Positions 7,670-13,755 of a stretch of 19,494 bases of DNA are shown piece by piece. Source of the DNA: CBCXVS01 sp965178525 (GTDB lineage: Bacteria; Tectomicrobia; Entotheonellia; Entotheonellales; Entotheonellaceae); NCBI GenBank assembly GCA_965178525.1, contig CBCXVS010000130.1, positions 1 through 19,494 on the forward strand, written 5' to 3'. The position numbers were made by a program, and so were the translations under genes. Position 1 is the stretch's first letter. Each line of letters opens with the position of its first letter. A model generated the notes under the pieces. That model was given only the letters and a program-made list of their open reading frames with translations. It was not told the origin of the DNA and ran no database searches.

Positions 7670-8434
7670 TTGTTGCCGCTCCTGCTTGGGTTGCTCTCTT
7701 TTACGGCCTTCGTGGGCAATTTGCGAAAGGAGGATGCCGAAGGGAAGCGTCCCCTTTCGACGCCTGGGCGAGTTTTCTTGATAGTAGGGTTTGTCGGCCT
7801 TTTGGGTAGTCTATATGTAACTTCAATGAGTTACTTTGATGGAGAGAAGAACAAGGAGCGCCTTGGCAAAATGGCAAGGCGAATCGATGAGCTTGTGCTA
7901 CAGAACAAAAATTTGAGTGAGCAAAGCTCAAATCTATATGAAGATAATAGAAGTCTTATTGATCTTACTATCAACTTGGACAAAAAAGTCCAGGGACAGG
8001 ATCAGAAAATACAAAATCTGCTTGGAATAAACGAAGAGCTATTGGGCAAGGCCAATCTCACAAAGGAGCAACTTGATAAGTTAAGAGAGTCCACGGATTA
8101 AGCTGCCGCCTACGAAAAGGTCCAAGCCGCAAATAGTAGAGAAGTCGCCAAGATCGCCAGAGAAGAGGCGGAGAGAAGGGAACAATGCTTAAGATATGTT
8201 CGAATTTATGGCGACGATGATGATTTTCTTGCGGGACGTGGTTGTGATGACTTTATCAGGACCAAATCGGCATCAAAATGTAGGGGGTACGACGGTCCGG
8301 GTGGGCCGTGCTACGACGGTCCCAGTGGCGCTCTATACGATAGGCCAGGAGGGCCATGCTACGACGGACCAGGCGGTGCTTGTTACGACGGCCCGGGAGG
8401 CAGTGGTAATTGTCCCGCCGCCTGCCGATTCTGA
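7670..8434 (+). pseudogene. Membrane/coiled-coil protein with C-terminal CYDGPGG repeats, interrupted by in-frame TAA
   Basis: Family not recognised. The first open part (TTG 7670 to TAA 8099-8101, 143 aa) has two hydrophobic segments (residues 1-16 and about 34-54) and a long charged coiled coil (about 60-140). Beyond the TAA the same frame stays open for 110 codons and clearly continues the protein: more heptad-like helix (AAYEKVQAANSREVAKIA), an acidic GDDDDF segment, then five 8-residue repeats of the form C-Y-D-G-P-G-G-P/A with regularly placed cysteines, ending CPAACRF and TGA at 8432-8434. One C-to-T change (CAA to TAA) would explain the stop. The TTG start is weak and the true 5' end may have been removed by the adjacent palindrome. 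The base composition of the first half is more AT-rich than its neighbours. An attC site begins immediately after the stop, so this was probably an integron gene cassette. Confidence 0.75.
8288..8407 (+). repeat. Five tandem 24-bp repeats encoding YDGPGGxC-type octapeptides
   Basis: Five consecutive 24-nt units each begin TACGA(C/T). They encode YDGPGGPC, YDGPSGAL, YDRPGGPC, YDGPGGAC and YDGPGGSG. Units 2 and 3 carry changes (G to S, C to L, G to R) that break the pattern, consistent with loss of selection after the upstream stop codon appeared. The reading frame is the one that continues through the TAA at 8099. Confidence 0.88.
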
Positions 8435-8512
8435 ATTTAACAATGCGTTCCAGCCGACGTCCATGCCGCCGCTTCGCGTCGTCAGGGCCGCGGCTGAACG
8501 CGGGTGTTAGGC
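8435..8512 (+). other. attC: Integron attC recombination site (78 bp)
   Basis: All parts of an attC are present in order. R'' is ATTTAAC (8435-8441, fits RYYYAAC). L'' is GCGTTCCAGCCG (8445-8456). A 34-nt variable centre follows. L' is CGGCTGAACGC (8491-8501). R' is GTTAGGC (8506-8512, fits GTTRRRY, cut between G and TT). L'' pairs with L' over 11 bp with a single extra C at 8450/8451, the extrahelical base that integrases use to choose the bottom strand. The left part closely resembles the attC of aadA-type resistance cassettes as I recall it. It starts right after the TGA of the repeat-protein gene, the usual place for a cassette attC. No integron integrase gene and no second attC are visible in the window. 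Confidence 0.85.
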
Positions 8513-8581
8513 GGTAAAACCACTACTGTCACAATCATAGCTTCGATGCGAGCTTGATTTAGTTGACTTGGCAGATCACCC

Positions 8582-9324
8582 ATGAACAAGTTGAGTTGGG
8601 AAAAGTCTGAACTCCAGACCTCTCGGCCCTGCCTCGTGCTGATTCCGAAAACAGAACAGCCAGGGTGTCTCCCAGTGCTTTATCTCCTCCATGGGATAGG
8701 TGACTGGGAGACCGACTGGTTTGACCAAAACAAAGGGCAGCTGGACAAGATATTAGAAGAAATCCAACTTCCGCCGATGCTGCTTGTACTCCCTTTCTGC
8801 GCCGCTGCGAGGAAGCAGAACAAGCGCACCCAGACTGAGCCGCCTCTGAATGATTTTCTCAAAGATTTTCAGGAGATTCAAAAGAAGATCTATACCGAGT
8901 AGACCCTAAGAGACAGGCCATCTTGGGCATCTCAATGGGGGCAAAGCAAGCGGTACCCATTGCGTTCAGCGGTCCCGGCTTCAACGCCGTAGCGCTGCTC
9001 AGTGCTATGCTCCAAGGCGGTCATCTCGAAGAAGTCAAAAAGAAGTGCGGCAGGTCACTCGACGGCGTTGCCAAGGAATTCGATAAGTACTTCCATTACT
9101 GTGGCCAGGCGTTAAGAGACGGCGAGAGTTTCTTGAAGCCCAATACCACCTTCTTTGAGCTCGTAAACGACGGGCGGTTCCAGTTCAGAACAAATCCTAT
9201 TGGCAACCACAATTGGACGGCCTGGAGACCGGAGATTCGCGAATTCCTGAAGGCGTTGGCCGCTCTGTGGAGCGAACCAGAGATTGGTCAAGAGAACTCG
9301 CCTGTCCAGGGAAAGGAGGAGAAG
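8582..9324 (+). pseudogene. Alpha/beta-hydrolase (esterase D/tributyrin esterase-like), frameshifted
   Basis: The first part (8582-8902, 106 aa) holds strand LPVLYLLHGIGDWETDW, with the oxyanion HG, then a premature TAG. The next frame takes up the protein directly: VDPKRQAILGISMGAKQAV has the nucleophile elbow G-I-S-M-G, and GNHNWTAW holds the catalytic histidine. One missing G at 8899/8900 (GAGTAGA for GAGGTAGA) restores a continuous esterase. The second frame has no stop before the DUF433 gene and runs straight into it, so the original end has also been lost. Nucleophile and histidine are conserved, which suggests recent inactivation. It starts 70 nt behind the attC site, the normal distance for the next cassette, but no attC follows it. 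Confidence 0.78.
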
Positions 9325-9549
9325 ATGCCCGTAGATTGGCGAGAGCATATTGTGAGTACAACGGACATTCTGCGGGGAAAGCCACGCATCAAGGGGACGA
9401 GGATTCCTGTGAGTCTGATCCTTGGTTATCTTGCCGCAGGACAGACGGCGGAAGAGATTATGTCAGAACTCCCAGACCTCAGGAAAGAACAGATCGCGGC
9501 GTGTCTGGATTATGCACGAGATCTCGCAGAATTCGAAGTGGCTGTGTGA
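9325..9549 (+). CDS. DUF433 domain antitoxin
   Basis: 74-residue protein matching the DUF433 family, small winged-helix-like proteins found as the antitoxin partner of DUF5615 PIN-like toxins. The signature STTDILRGKPRIKGTRIPVS (residues 10-29, ILRGKP.IKGTRIPV core) and AAGQTAEEIMSELPDL (36-51) are complete. AAAGGAGGAG at 9312-9321 lies just before the ATG, a far better start than any in the longer frame, which would fuse it to the tail of the dead esterase upstream. The stop codon overlaps the start of the toxin gene (TGATG), so the two are translationally coupled. It appears intact even though its partner is damaged. Confidence 0.9.
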   Translation: MPVDWREHIVSTTDILRGKPRIKGTRIPVSLILGYLAAGQTAEEIMSELPDLRKEQIAACLDYARDLAEFEVAV

Positions 9550-9992
9550 TGGGTTTTCGATTCTTCGCCGATCACCGCGTGTCCAATGCGATGATGCAAA
9601 CACTCCGTGAAGCCGGGCATGAAGTCGTGCGGCTGCGGGAGCATCTTCCCGTAGAGTCTCCTGATACCGATGTCATCGCAAAGGCACAGCAGCTTGATGC
9701 CGTCCTATTATCATTGAATGGAGATTTTGCCGATATTGTCACCTATCCTCCAGCACATTACCAAGGCATTATCGCCCTTCAAGTGCGGAATCACCCAGAG
9801 GCTATTCCGCAGCTCATGCAAAGGTTGCAAGACTACTTATCGTCTCATATTGACCGGGCGCATTATTGCGGTAAGTTACTAGAGTTGTTCCTCAATAGCA
9901 TAAGATCAGGTTCCCTAGCCCAGCCCAGATGCCCACCGAATCATCCTCAAAGTGATCTTTGCGGTTGCGGAAACGCTGCACCAAAATGTTGA
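9549..9992 (+). CDS. DUF5615 PIN-like toxin, 3' end replaced by an IS insertion
   Basis: PIN-like (Mut7-C-like) nuclease-fold protein, the usual partner of DUF433. The N-terminus MGFRFFADHRVS carries the first acidic residue (family: LLDEN.), LLSLNGDFADI holds the second acidic pair, and HYCGKLL is the start of the family's last strand. The ATG overlaps the antitoxin stop (9547-9551, TGATG). At 9880/9881 an IS5-type element begins, so the present frame adds about 37 foreign residues and stops at 9992. The lost C-terminus is found on the far side of the element at 10891-10927: joining the halves and removing one TACT copy reads GKLLVFEVHRIRVRQ and a TAA, giving a normal 122-aa protein. Activity after loss of the last strand is doubtful. 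Confidence 0.85.
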   Translation: MGFRFFADHRVSNAMMQTLREAGHEVVRLREHLPVESPDTDVIAKAQQLDAVLLSLNGDFADIVTYPPAHYQGIIALQVRNHPEAIPQLMQRLQDYLSSHIDRAHYCGKLLELFLNSIRSGSLAQPRCPPNHPQSDLCGCGNAAPKC

Positions 9993-10404
9993 AACGCTTC
10001 ATACCGCCGATGGCATGTTCGATCAAGATGCGAACTTGACTCACGGCATAATTCGCCGCCTGCTGCTCCGCCGTCAATTCTGGAGTCGGATTCGTCTTGC
10101 TCTTCCGGGGTTTCTTGTGTGGAATCTCAAGCATTTCGCCTTTGTAGTCCGACTGAATCCCCTGATAACCCAGGTGCACCCAAACTTCTACGTCACTAAA
10201 CCGGTCTAAGTCCGGTGGGAACTCTTGTTTTAACATGCTGTAATCATGGTTGTGACCACTAAACGTACGGCCCAGAAAGACGATCCATTTATCCGGCATC
10301 GACATCACTGTATTTTTCAGCGTATGGCTTTTTTTTACCACTATAGTGTTCACGTTGGGTCGTCTCATCTTGTGACCGGCGATAGCTTCTTTCAGTCGCA
10401 TCAA
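9892..10404 (-). CDS. IS5-type transposase, C-terminal part (ORF B)
   Basis: Second part of the transposase. From about residue 24 it matches the DDE_Tnp_4-type catalytic half: KKSHTLKNTV, VFLGRTFSGHNHDYSMLKQ, the IPHKKPRKSKTNP linker and ILIEHAIGGMKRFNIL with the catalytic glutamate (E129). Residues 1-23 are out-of-frame sequence, so the protein is probably made only as a fusion with ORF A through slippage on the A8 run. Relatives that I recall read V-D-L-G-Y/F-Q-G where this protein has VHLGYQG (H77, codon at 10174-10176); if that aspartate is the second DDE residue, the copy is dead. The TGA lies inside the terminal repeat. Confidence 0.82.
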   Translation of the reverse strand: MMRLKEAIAGHKMRRPNVNTIVVKKSHTLKNTVMSMPDKWIVFLGRTFSGHNHDYSMLKQEFPPDLDRFSDVEVWVHLGYQGIQSDYKGEMLEIPHKKPRKSKTNPTPELTAEQQAANYAVSQVRILIEHAIGGMKRFNILVQRFRNRKDHFEDDSVGIWAGLGNLILCY

Positions 10405-10816
10405 TAATCAGTTGATCCACACCTGACAACGCCTCCCTCAACGACTCTGGGGTCTTCAACTCTCGATAAGGCATGAGGTCTAACTGCACTAACGTGTCAT
10501 ACAGGATGGGAGAGAGCTTATGGAGATTTTCATTCGCTTTCGAACGTACCATACCAAATTGTGCACCAAGAACATCAAACGTCGGATACGTCTTGTAATA
10601 ATATAGAACGAACAGGAGTTTGTCTGACAGAGTGGGTAATTTGCCTTTGATACCTGCACCCGGCTTTCGGCTGCGTTTGCCAGCTTGGACACCCTCCTCA
10701 TAGCGTTTTTGCTGAGCCTGTTGATAGACGTGGCTGAAGGCGGGCAGCAAGAAGTCAAATTGCGTCTGAGACACACCGGTTAAGGCTTTCATCTGCCGAT
10801 CATCTCGGATAACCAA
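10289..10816 (-). CDS. IS5-type transposase, N-terminal part (ORF A)
   Basis: First part of the transposase, 175 aa as read. It carries the start of the family fold (ALTGVSQTQFDFLLPAF, residues 11-27), a helix-turn-helix (LSDKLLFVLYYYKTYPTFDVLGAQFGMVRSKANENLHKL, about residues 63-101, described by position) and the first catalytic aspartate D139 in IIDATE. After SGKKK the frame runs into unrelated residues and stops, while the neighbouring frame carries the continuation SHTLKNT. The change of frame falls on eight consecutive A residues of the coding strand (10329-10336). The start is TTG 10816; family similarity (VIRDDR.MKALTG) begins there, so a later ATG would cut into the conserved part. 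Confidence 0.85.
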   Translation of the reverse strand: MVIRDDRQMKALTGVSQTQFDFLLPAFSHVYQQAQQKRYEEGVQAGKRSRKPGAGIKGKLPTLSDKLLFVLYYYKTYPTFDVLGAQFGMVRSKANENLHKLSPILYDTLVQLDLMPYRELKTPESLREALSGVDQLIIDATERSYRRSQDETTQREHYSGKKKPYAEKYSDVDAG

Positions 10817-10968
10817 TGACCTGGCTGGGCTCCCTCCATCGTTTGGGGGAGGATAGCCTACCTCATTAACTATTGGGGAACAACCCTACTGGTGTTCGAA
10901 GTCCACAGAATTCGGGTGCGGCAATAACCGCGGGGCGAACCTAACTCGGTTGCAAGCTCCTGGGCCTC

Positions 10969-11172
10969 TCAGTAGCGACGTTTGATCAACTCCACATCTC
11001 GTTTCGAGGTGGCAATGCCCCGTTTGAACTTTTTCTGAAACTCATGCAGGACATACACGTTCCGGCCAATCTGCACCGCGATAACCGTCCGATAGGTATC
11101 CGTATCAAAGCGGGTGACCAGTTCAAACACCCCACGACCCACGCCCCTGAAGGGTTTGGCGTGGGTCGGCTT
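10969..11172 (-). pseudogene. Remnant of a Gp49-like (RelE/HigB-type, DUF891) toxin
   Basis: Reading the - strand from 11172 gives 67 codons: KPTHAKPFRGVGRGVFELV, then DTDTYRTVIAVQIGRNVYVL, then HEFQKKFKRGIATSKRDVELIKRRY and TGA. The FQKK.K.GIATPK...IKRR block is the hallmark of phage-derived Gp49-like toxins. A TGA stands just upstream in the same frame and no start codon is available, so the N-terminal part is lost. After the second TGA the frame continues EAQELATELG, which also matches the family tail, so that stop is another mutation. It lies 42 nt beyond the broken DUF5615 gene. No antitoxin partner is visible. Confidence 0.72.
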
Positions 11173-11398
11173 TCAAAGGGGATCTTTGGTTTGATCAGTA
11201 TTGCGATTGTAAATTAAAGGGGTCACCCTTTAGGACGAACAAGCGTTTTTCAACAAACCGTCTGGTTATCCCCACGATAGCCGTGGCCAAGAGCCTTTCA
11301 ACCCAGCTCGAGACACCACCTTGCACTCGGAAAGCAGAGCTGACACAATGGCGACGATGTCATCAACGTAACTGAGAGACCAGGAGAGGGGAACACCC
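11173..11398. other. Non-coding gap with short palindrome
   Basis: No gene seen. TAAAGGG (11215-11221) and CCCTTTA (11226-11232) form a small stem around GTCA; the overlapping GGGGTCA (11219-11225) is the same heptamer that heads the repeats at 2634 and 7593. The segment separates the decayed accessory patch from the intact catabolic genes. Confidence 0.4.
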
Positions 11399-12514
11399 AT
11401 GAGTCGGACGTACAACGTGATCGATTCCGATGGACACATCCTTGAGCCGGTCGATATTTGGGACCATTATATGGAGCCCAAATACCGCGACCGGGCGCCG
11501 TTCATGTTTGTCGACACCGACGGTAAAGAGCGCCTGAACGTGGACGGGGTCATTCTTGGGGGGCCTCGGGGCTTAGGCCGCCTCGGGGGGATCGGCGCCC
11601 GAGACGGGAAGGTGCCGGAAGACATGAAATATCTTGAGGGTCAAAAGGGCGGGTTTGACCCCCATGAGCGCATCAAAGACCTCGATCTGGACGGCATTGA
11701 TGCCGCCTTTCTCTATCCCAGTGTCGGACTGTTTTCCGGCGGGATTCAGGACGAGAAGCTCGCCGCTGCCATGTGCCGGGCCTACAATCGCTGGTTGGCG
11801 GACTATTGCGCGCCCTATCCCGATCGTCTCTTTGGCGTCGCCATGCTGCCGATGCAGTCGATCGAGTTGGCCATTGAAGAGATGCATTTTGCCCGCAAGG
11901 AACTAGGCATGAAGGGCGGCTTTCTCCGCCCGAACCCGTACAATGGCCGCATGGCCGGACATCCGGATTACGACCCCTTCTGGGCCGAGGCCCAGGACCT
12001 CGATTTTAGCATTGGCTTTCACGAAGGGGGGTCGAGCGGGATGCCCACGGTCGGCGTGGATCGCTTCGAGAGCCGTGCCGCCAAGCACATCATCTCGCAC
12101 ACCATAGAAATGATGCTCGCGGCCATAAGCGTCATCTGGGACGGCGTCTGTGACCGCTTTCCCAACGTTCGCATCGGCTTCTTGGAGTCTGGCGGTGGCT
12201 GGATCGCGCCGTGGCTGGATCGTATGGACCGTCATTTCAACGACCAAGGGATGAATGACTCCAGCCTGAGCATGCCTCCGAGCGAGCTGTTCCAGCGCAA
12301 TTGTTGGATCTCCTTCGAGCCGGTTGAGGGTAGCCTGGACGTCTTGGCGGAGTACATCGGCCCGCACAAGATCCTGTGGGCCACGGACTATCCGCATGGC
12401 GATGGCTTCTTCCCAGGCGCTCCGGCGATGATCGCGAATCGGACGGCGCTCTCCGATGAGGCCAAACACCAGATTTTAGCCGGTGGCGCGATGCAGTTCT
12501 ACGGGATGTCTTAA
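11399..12514 (+). CDS. Amidohydrolase family protein (amidohydrolase-2/ACMSD-like)
   Basis: 371-residue TIM-barrel metal enzyme of the amidohydrolase-2 group, which includes ACMSD-type decarboxylases and C-C or C-N hydrolases acting on aromatic or ring-opened acids. Metal and catalytic marks are in the expected order: D11-x-H13 (VIDSDGH), H208 (SIGFHEGG), H234 (IISHTIEM), and D330 in WATDYPH. The RIKDLDLDGIDAAFLYPS segment (residues 91-108) is typical. A barrel-end FLESGGGWIAPWLDRMDRH (261-279) is common in family members found in aromatic or terpenoid degradation clusters. The AGGAGAGGGGA stretch at 11382-11392 precedes the ATG. A serine hydrolase gene follows after 33 nt, probably in the same transcript. 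The substrate cannot be named. Confidence 0.9.
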   Translation: MSRTYNVIDSDGHILEPVDIWDHYMEPKYRDRAPFMFVDTDGKERLNVDGVILGGPRGLGRLGGIGARDGKVPEDMKYLEGQKGGFDPHERIKDLDLDGIDAAFLYPSVGLFSGGIQDEKLAAAMCRAYNRWLADYCAPYPDRLFGVAMLPMQSIELAIEEMHFARKELGMKGGFLRPNPYNGRMAGHPDYDPFWAEAQDLDFSIGFHEGGSSGMPTVGVDRFESRAAKHIISHTIEMMLAAISVIWDGVCDRFPNVRIGFLESGGGWIAPWLDRMDRHFNDQGMNDSSLSMPPSELFQRNCWISFEPVEGSLDVLAEYIGPHKILWATDYPHGDGFFPGAPAMIANRTALSDEAKHQILAGGAMQFYGMS

Positions 12515-12547
12515 AGTAATCCGGATCACGTTCAATGGGGGCAAGCG

Positions 12548-13723
12548 ATGACCCAGCCTATAACGAGTCCGATTCAAGGTACATGTGACAGCCGGTTTGC
12601 CGCGGTGCGCGACGCGTTTGCCGCCAACTTCGCCGCCGGGGAGGAAATCGGGGCCGCGGTGGCGGTGACGCTAGACGGCCGCCCGGTGGTCGACCTCTGG
12701 GCCGGGCATGCCGACAAAGCCGGCACCCGGCCCTGGAAGCGCGATACCCTCGTCACGGTTTATTCCACTACCAAGGGCATGACGGCCATCTGCGCCCATC
12801 GCCTCGCCGACCAGGGTCTGCTGGACCTCGAAGCGCCGGTCGCCCGGTACTGGCCGGAATTCGCACAGGCCGGCAAGCAGGATGTGCCGGTGCATCTGCT
12901 CCTCAGTCACCGCGTGGGCCTGCCAACGGTGAGCACCCCGATGCCGCCTGAGGCCATCTACGACTGGGACACCATGACCGCGACGCTCGCTGCCCAAGCG
13001 CCCCTGTGGGAGCCCGGCAGCCGACACGGGTATCATGCCTTGACGTATGGCTGGCTCGTGGGCGAAGTGGTACGGCGCGTAAGTGGCAAGCGTATCGGGG
13101 CCTTCTTCCGTGACGAAGTGGTCCAACCCCTCGGGCTCGATTTTCATATTGGCCTCGACGCCGAGCACGATGATCGCATCGCCGAGATGGTCGCCGTAGA
13201 CCCACAGTCGGAAGCGGCGCAGGAGCAGGAGAAGCAGCGCCAAGCTAAGATCGAGAGCATGGAGCCGAGGTTGCGCCAAGCCCAGGGCGCCATCCAGATT
13301 TCCCCAGGGGACCATAACACACAGGCGTGGCGGCGGGCGGAGATTCCGGCCGCCAATGGCCATAGCGACGCCCGGTCGCTGGCGCGCGTGTACGGGGCAC
13401 TCGCATGCGGAGGCGAAGTGGACGGCGTCTGCGTCCTGAGCCCTGAGGCCATCGCCCGGGCCACGGTCGAACAGGCCAGCGGCCCGGATGCCCAACTGCC
13501 TACTCCAACGCGCTTTGCTCTGGGCTTCTGGCTGTCGCGGCCGGAGGCGCCACTCGGGCCGAATCCAAACGCCTTCGGCCACCCTGGCGCCGGTGGCTCG
13601 GTGGGATTCGCCGATCCGGATGCGCGTCTGGGCTTCGGCTATGTGATGAACCAGATGAAAGTCGGCTTGCTGGTCGAGGGGACCGGGCGGCGTCTGATTG
13701 ATGCAGTATACGTGTCCTTATAA
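12548..13723 (+). CDS. Serine hydrolase, beta-lactamase fold (EstB / family VIII esterase-like)
   Basis: 391-residue class C beta-lactamase-fold hydrolase. The nucleophile motif S73-T-T-K76 sits in VTVYSTTKGM. The second motif is in HGYHALTYGWLVGE (residues 160-173, Y162 probably the catalytic tyrosine), as in EstB-type esterases. Near the C-terminus GHPGAGGSVGFADP replaces the KTG box, also typical of the family. The YWPEF, LLSHRVGLP and PLWEPGS segments fit. No signal peptide is present, so it is cytoplasmic, unlike true beta-lactamases; an esterase role is therefore more likely. GGGGG at 12537-12541 precedes the ATG. It follows the amidohydrolase by 33 nt and converges with the thiolase gene, leaving a 32-nt gap. 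Confidence 0.9.
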   Translation: MTQPITSPIQGTCDSRFAAVRDAFAANFAAGEEIGAAVAVTLDGRPVVDLWAGHADKAGTRPWKRDTLVTVYSTTKGMTAICAHRLADQGLLDLEAPVARYWPEFAQAGKQDVPVHLLLSHRVGLPTVSTPMPPEAIYDWDTMTATLAAQAPLWEPGSRHGYHALTYGWLVGEVVRRVSGKRIGAFFRDEVVQPLGLDFHIGLDAEHDDRIAEMVAVDPQSEAAQEQEKQRQAKIESMEPRLRQAQGAIQISPGDHNTQAWRRAEIPAANGHSDARSLARVYGALACGGEVDGVCVLSPEAIARATVEQASGPDAQLPTPTRFALGFWLSRPEAPLGPNPNAFGHPGAGGSVGFADPDARLGFGYVMNQMKVGLLVEGTGRRLIDAVYVSL

Positions 13724-13755
13724 AGGTGTCGTAGGCCATGATGACGCCTGAACCA

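Larger units (their letters stand above)
9882..10886 (-). mobile_element. IS5-family insertion sequence (~1.0 kb) inserted in the DUF5615 gene
   Basis: Terminal inverted repeats are GAGTTGTTCCTCAATAG (9882-9898) and the reverse complement of 10870-10886, GGGTTGTTCCCCAATAG, matching at 15 of 17 positions. The direct repeat TACT flanks the element (9877-9880 and 10887-10890, with one extra A at 9881); a TA duplication directly at the ends is the alternative reading. Either way the interrupted gene rejoins in frame. Two overlapping transposase frames fill the element on the - strand, and the second ends inside the left terminal repeat. Size, layout and DDE domain fit the IS5 family. Confidence 0.88.

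Noticed and set aside
8196..8510. Open frame of 104 codons over the repeat and attC region
   Set aside because: It is out of frame with the clear YDGPGG repeat protein, runs through the attC site and has no ribosome binding site or family resemblance.
9213..9548. Long frame upstream of the DUF5615 start
   Set aside because: This is out-of-frame reading through the esterase tail and DUF433 gene; the real toxin start is ATG 9549, coupled to the antitoxin stop.
10939..10990. ACCTAAC at 10939 as part of a second attC
   Set aside because: No matching GTTRRRY core or L'/L'' arms at a suitable distance; the heptamer falls in the remnant of the Gp49-like toxin.
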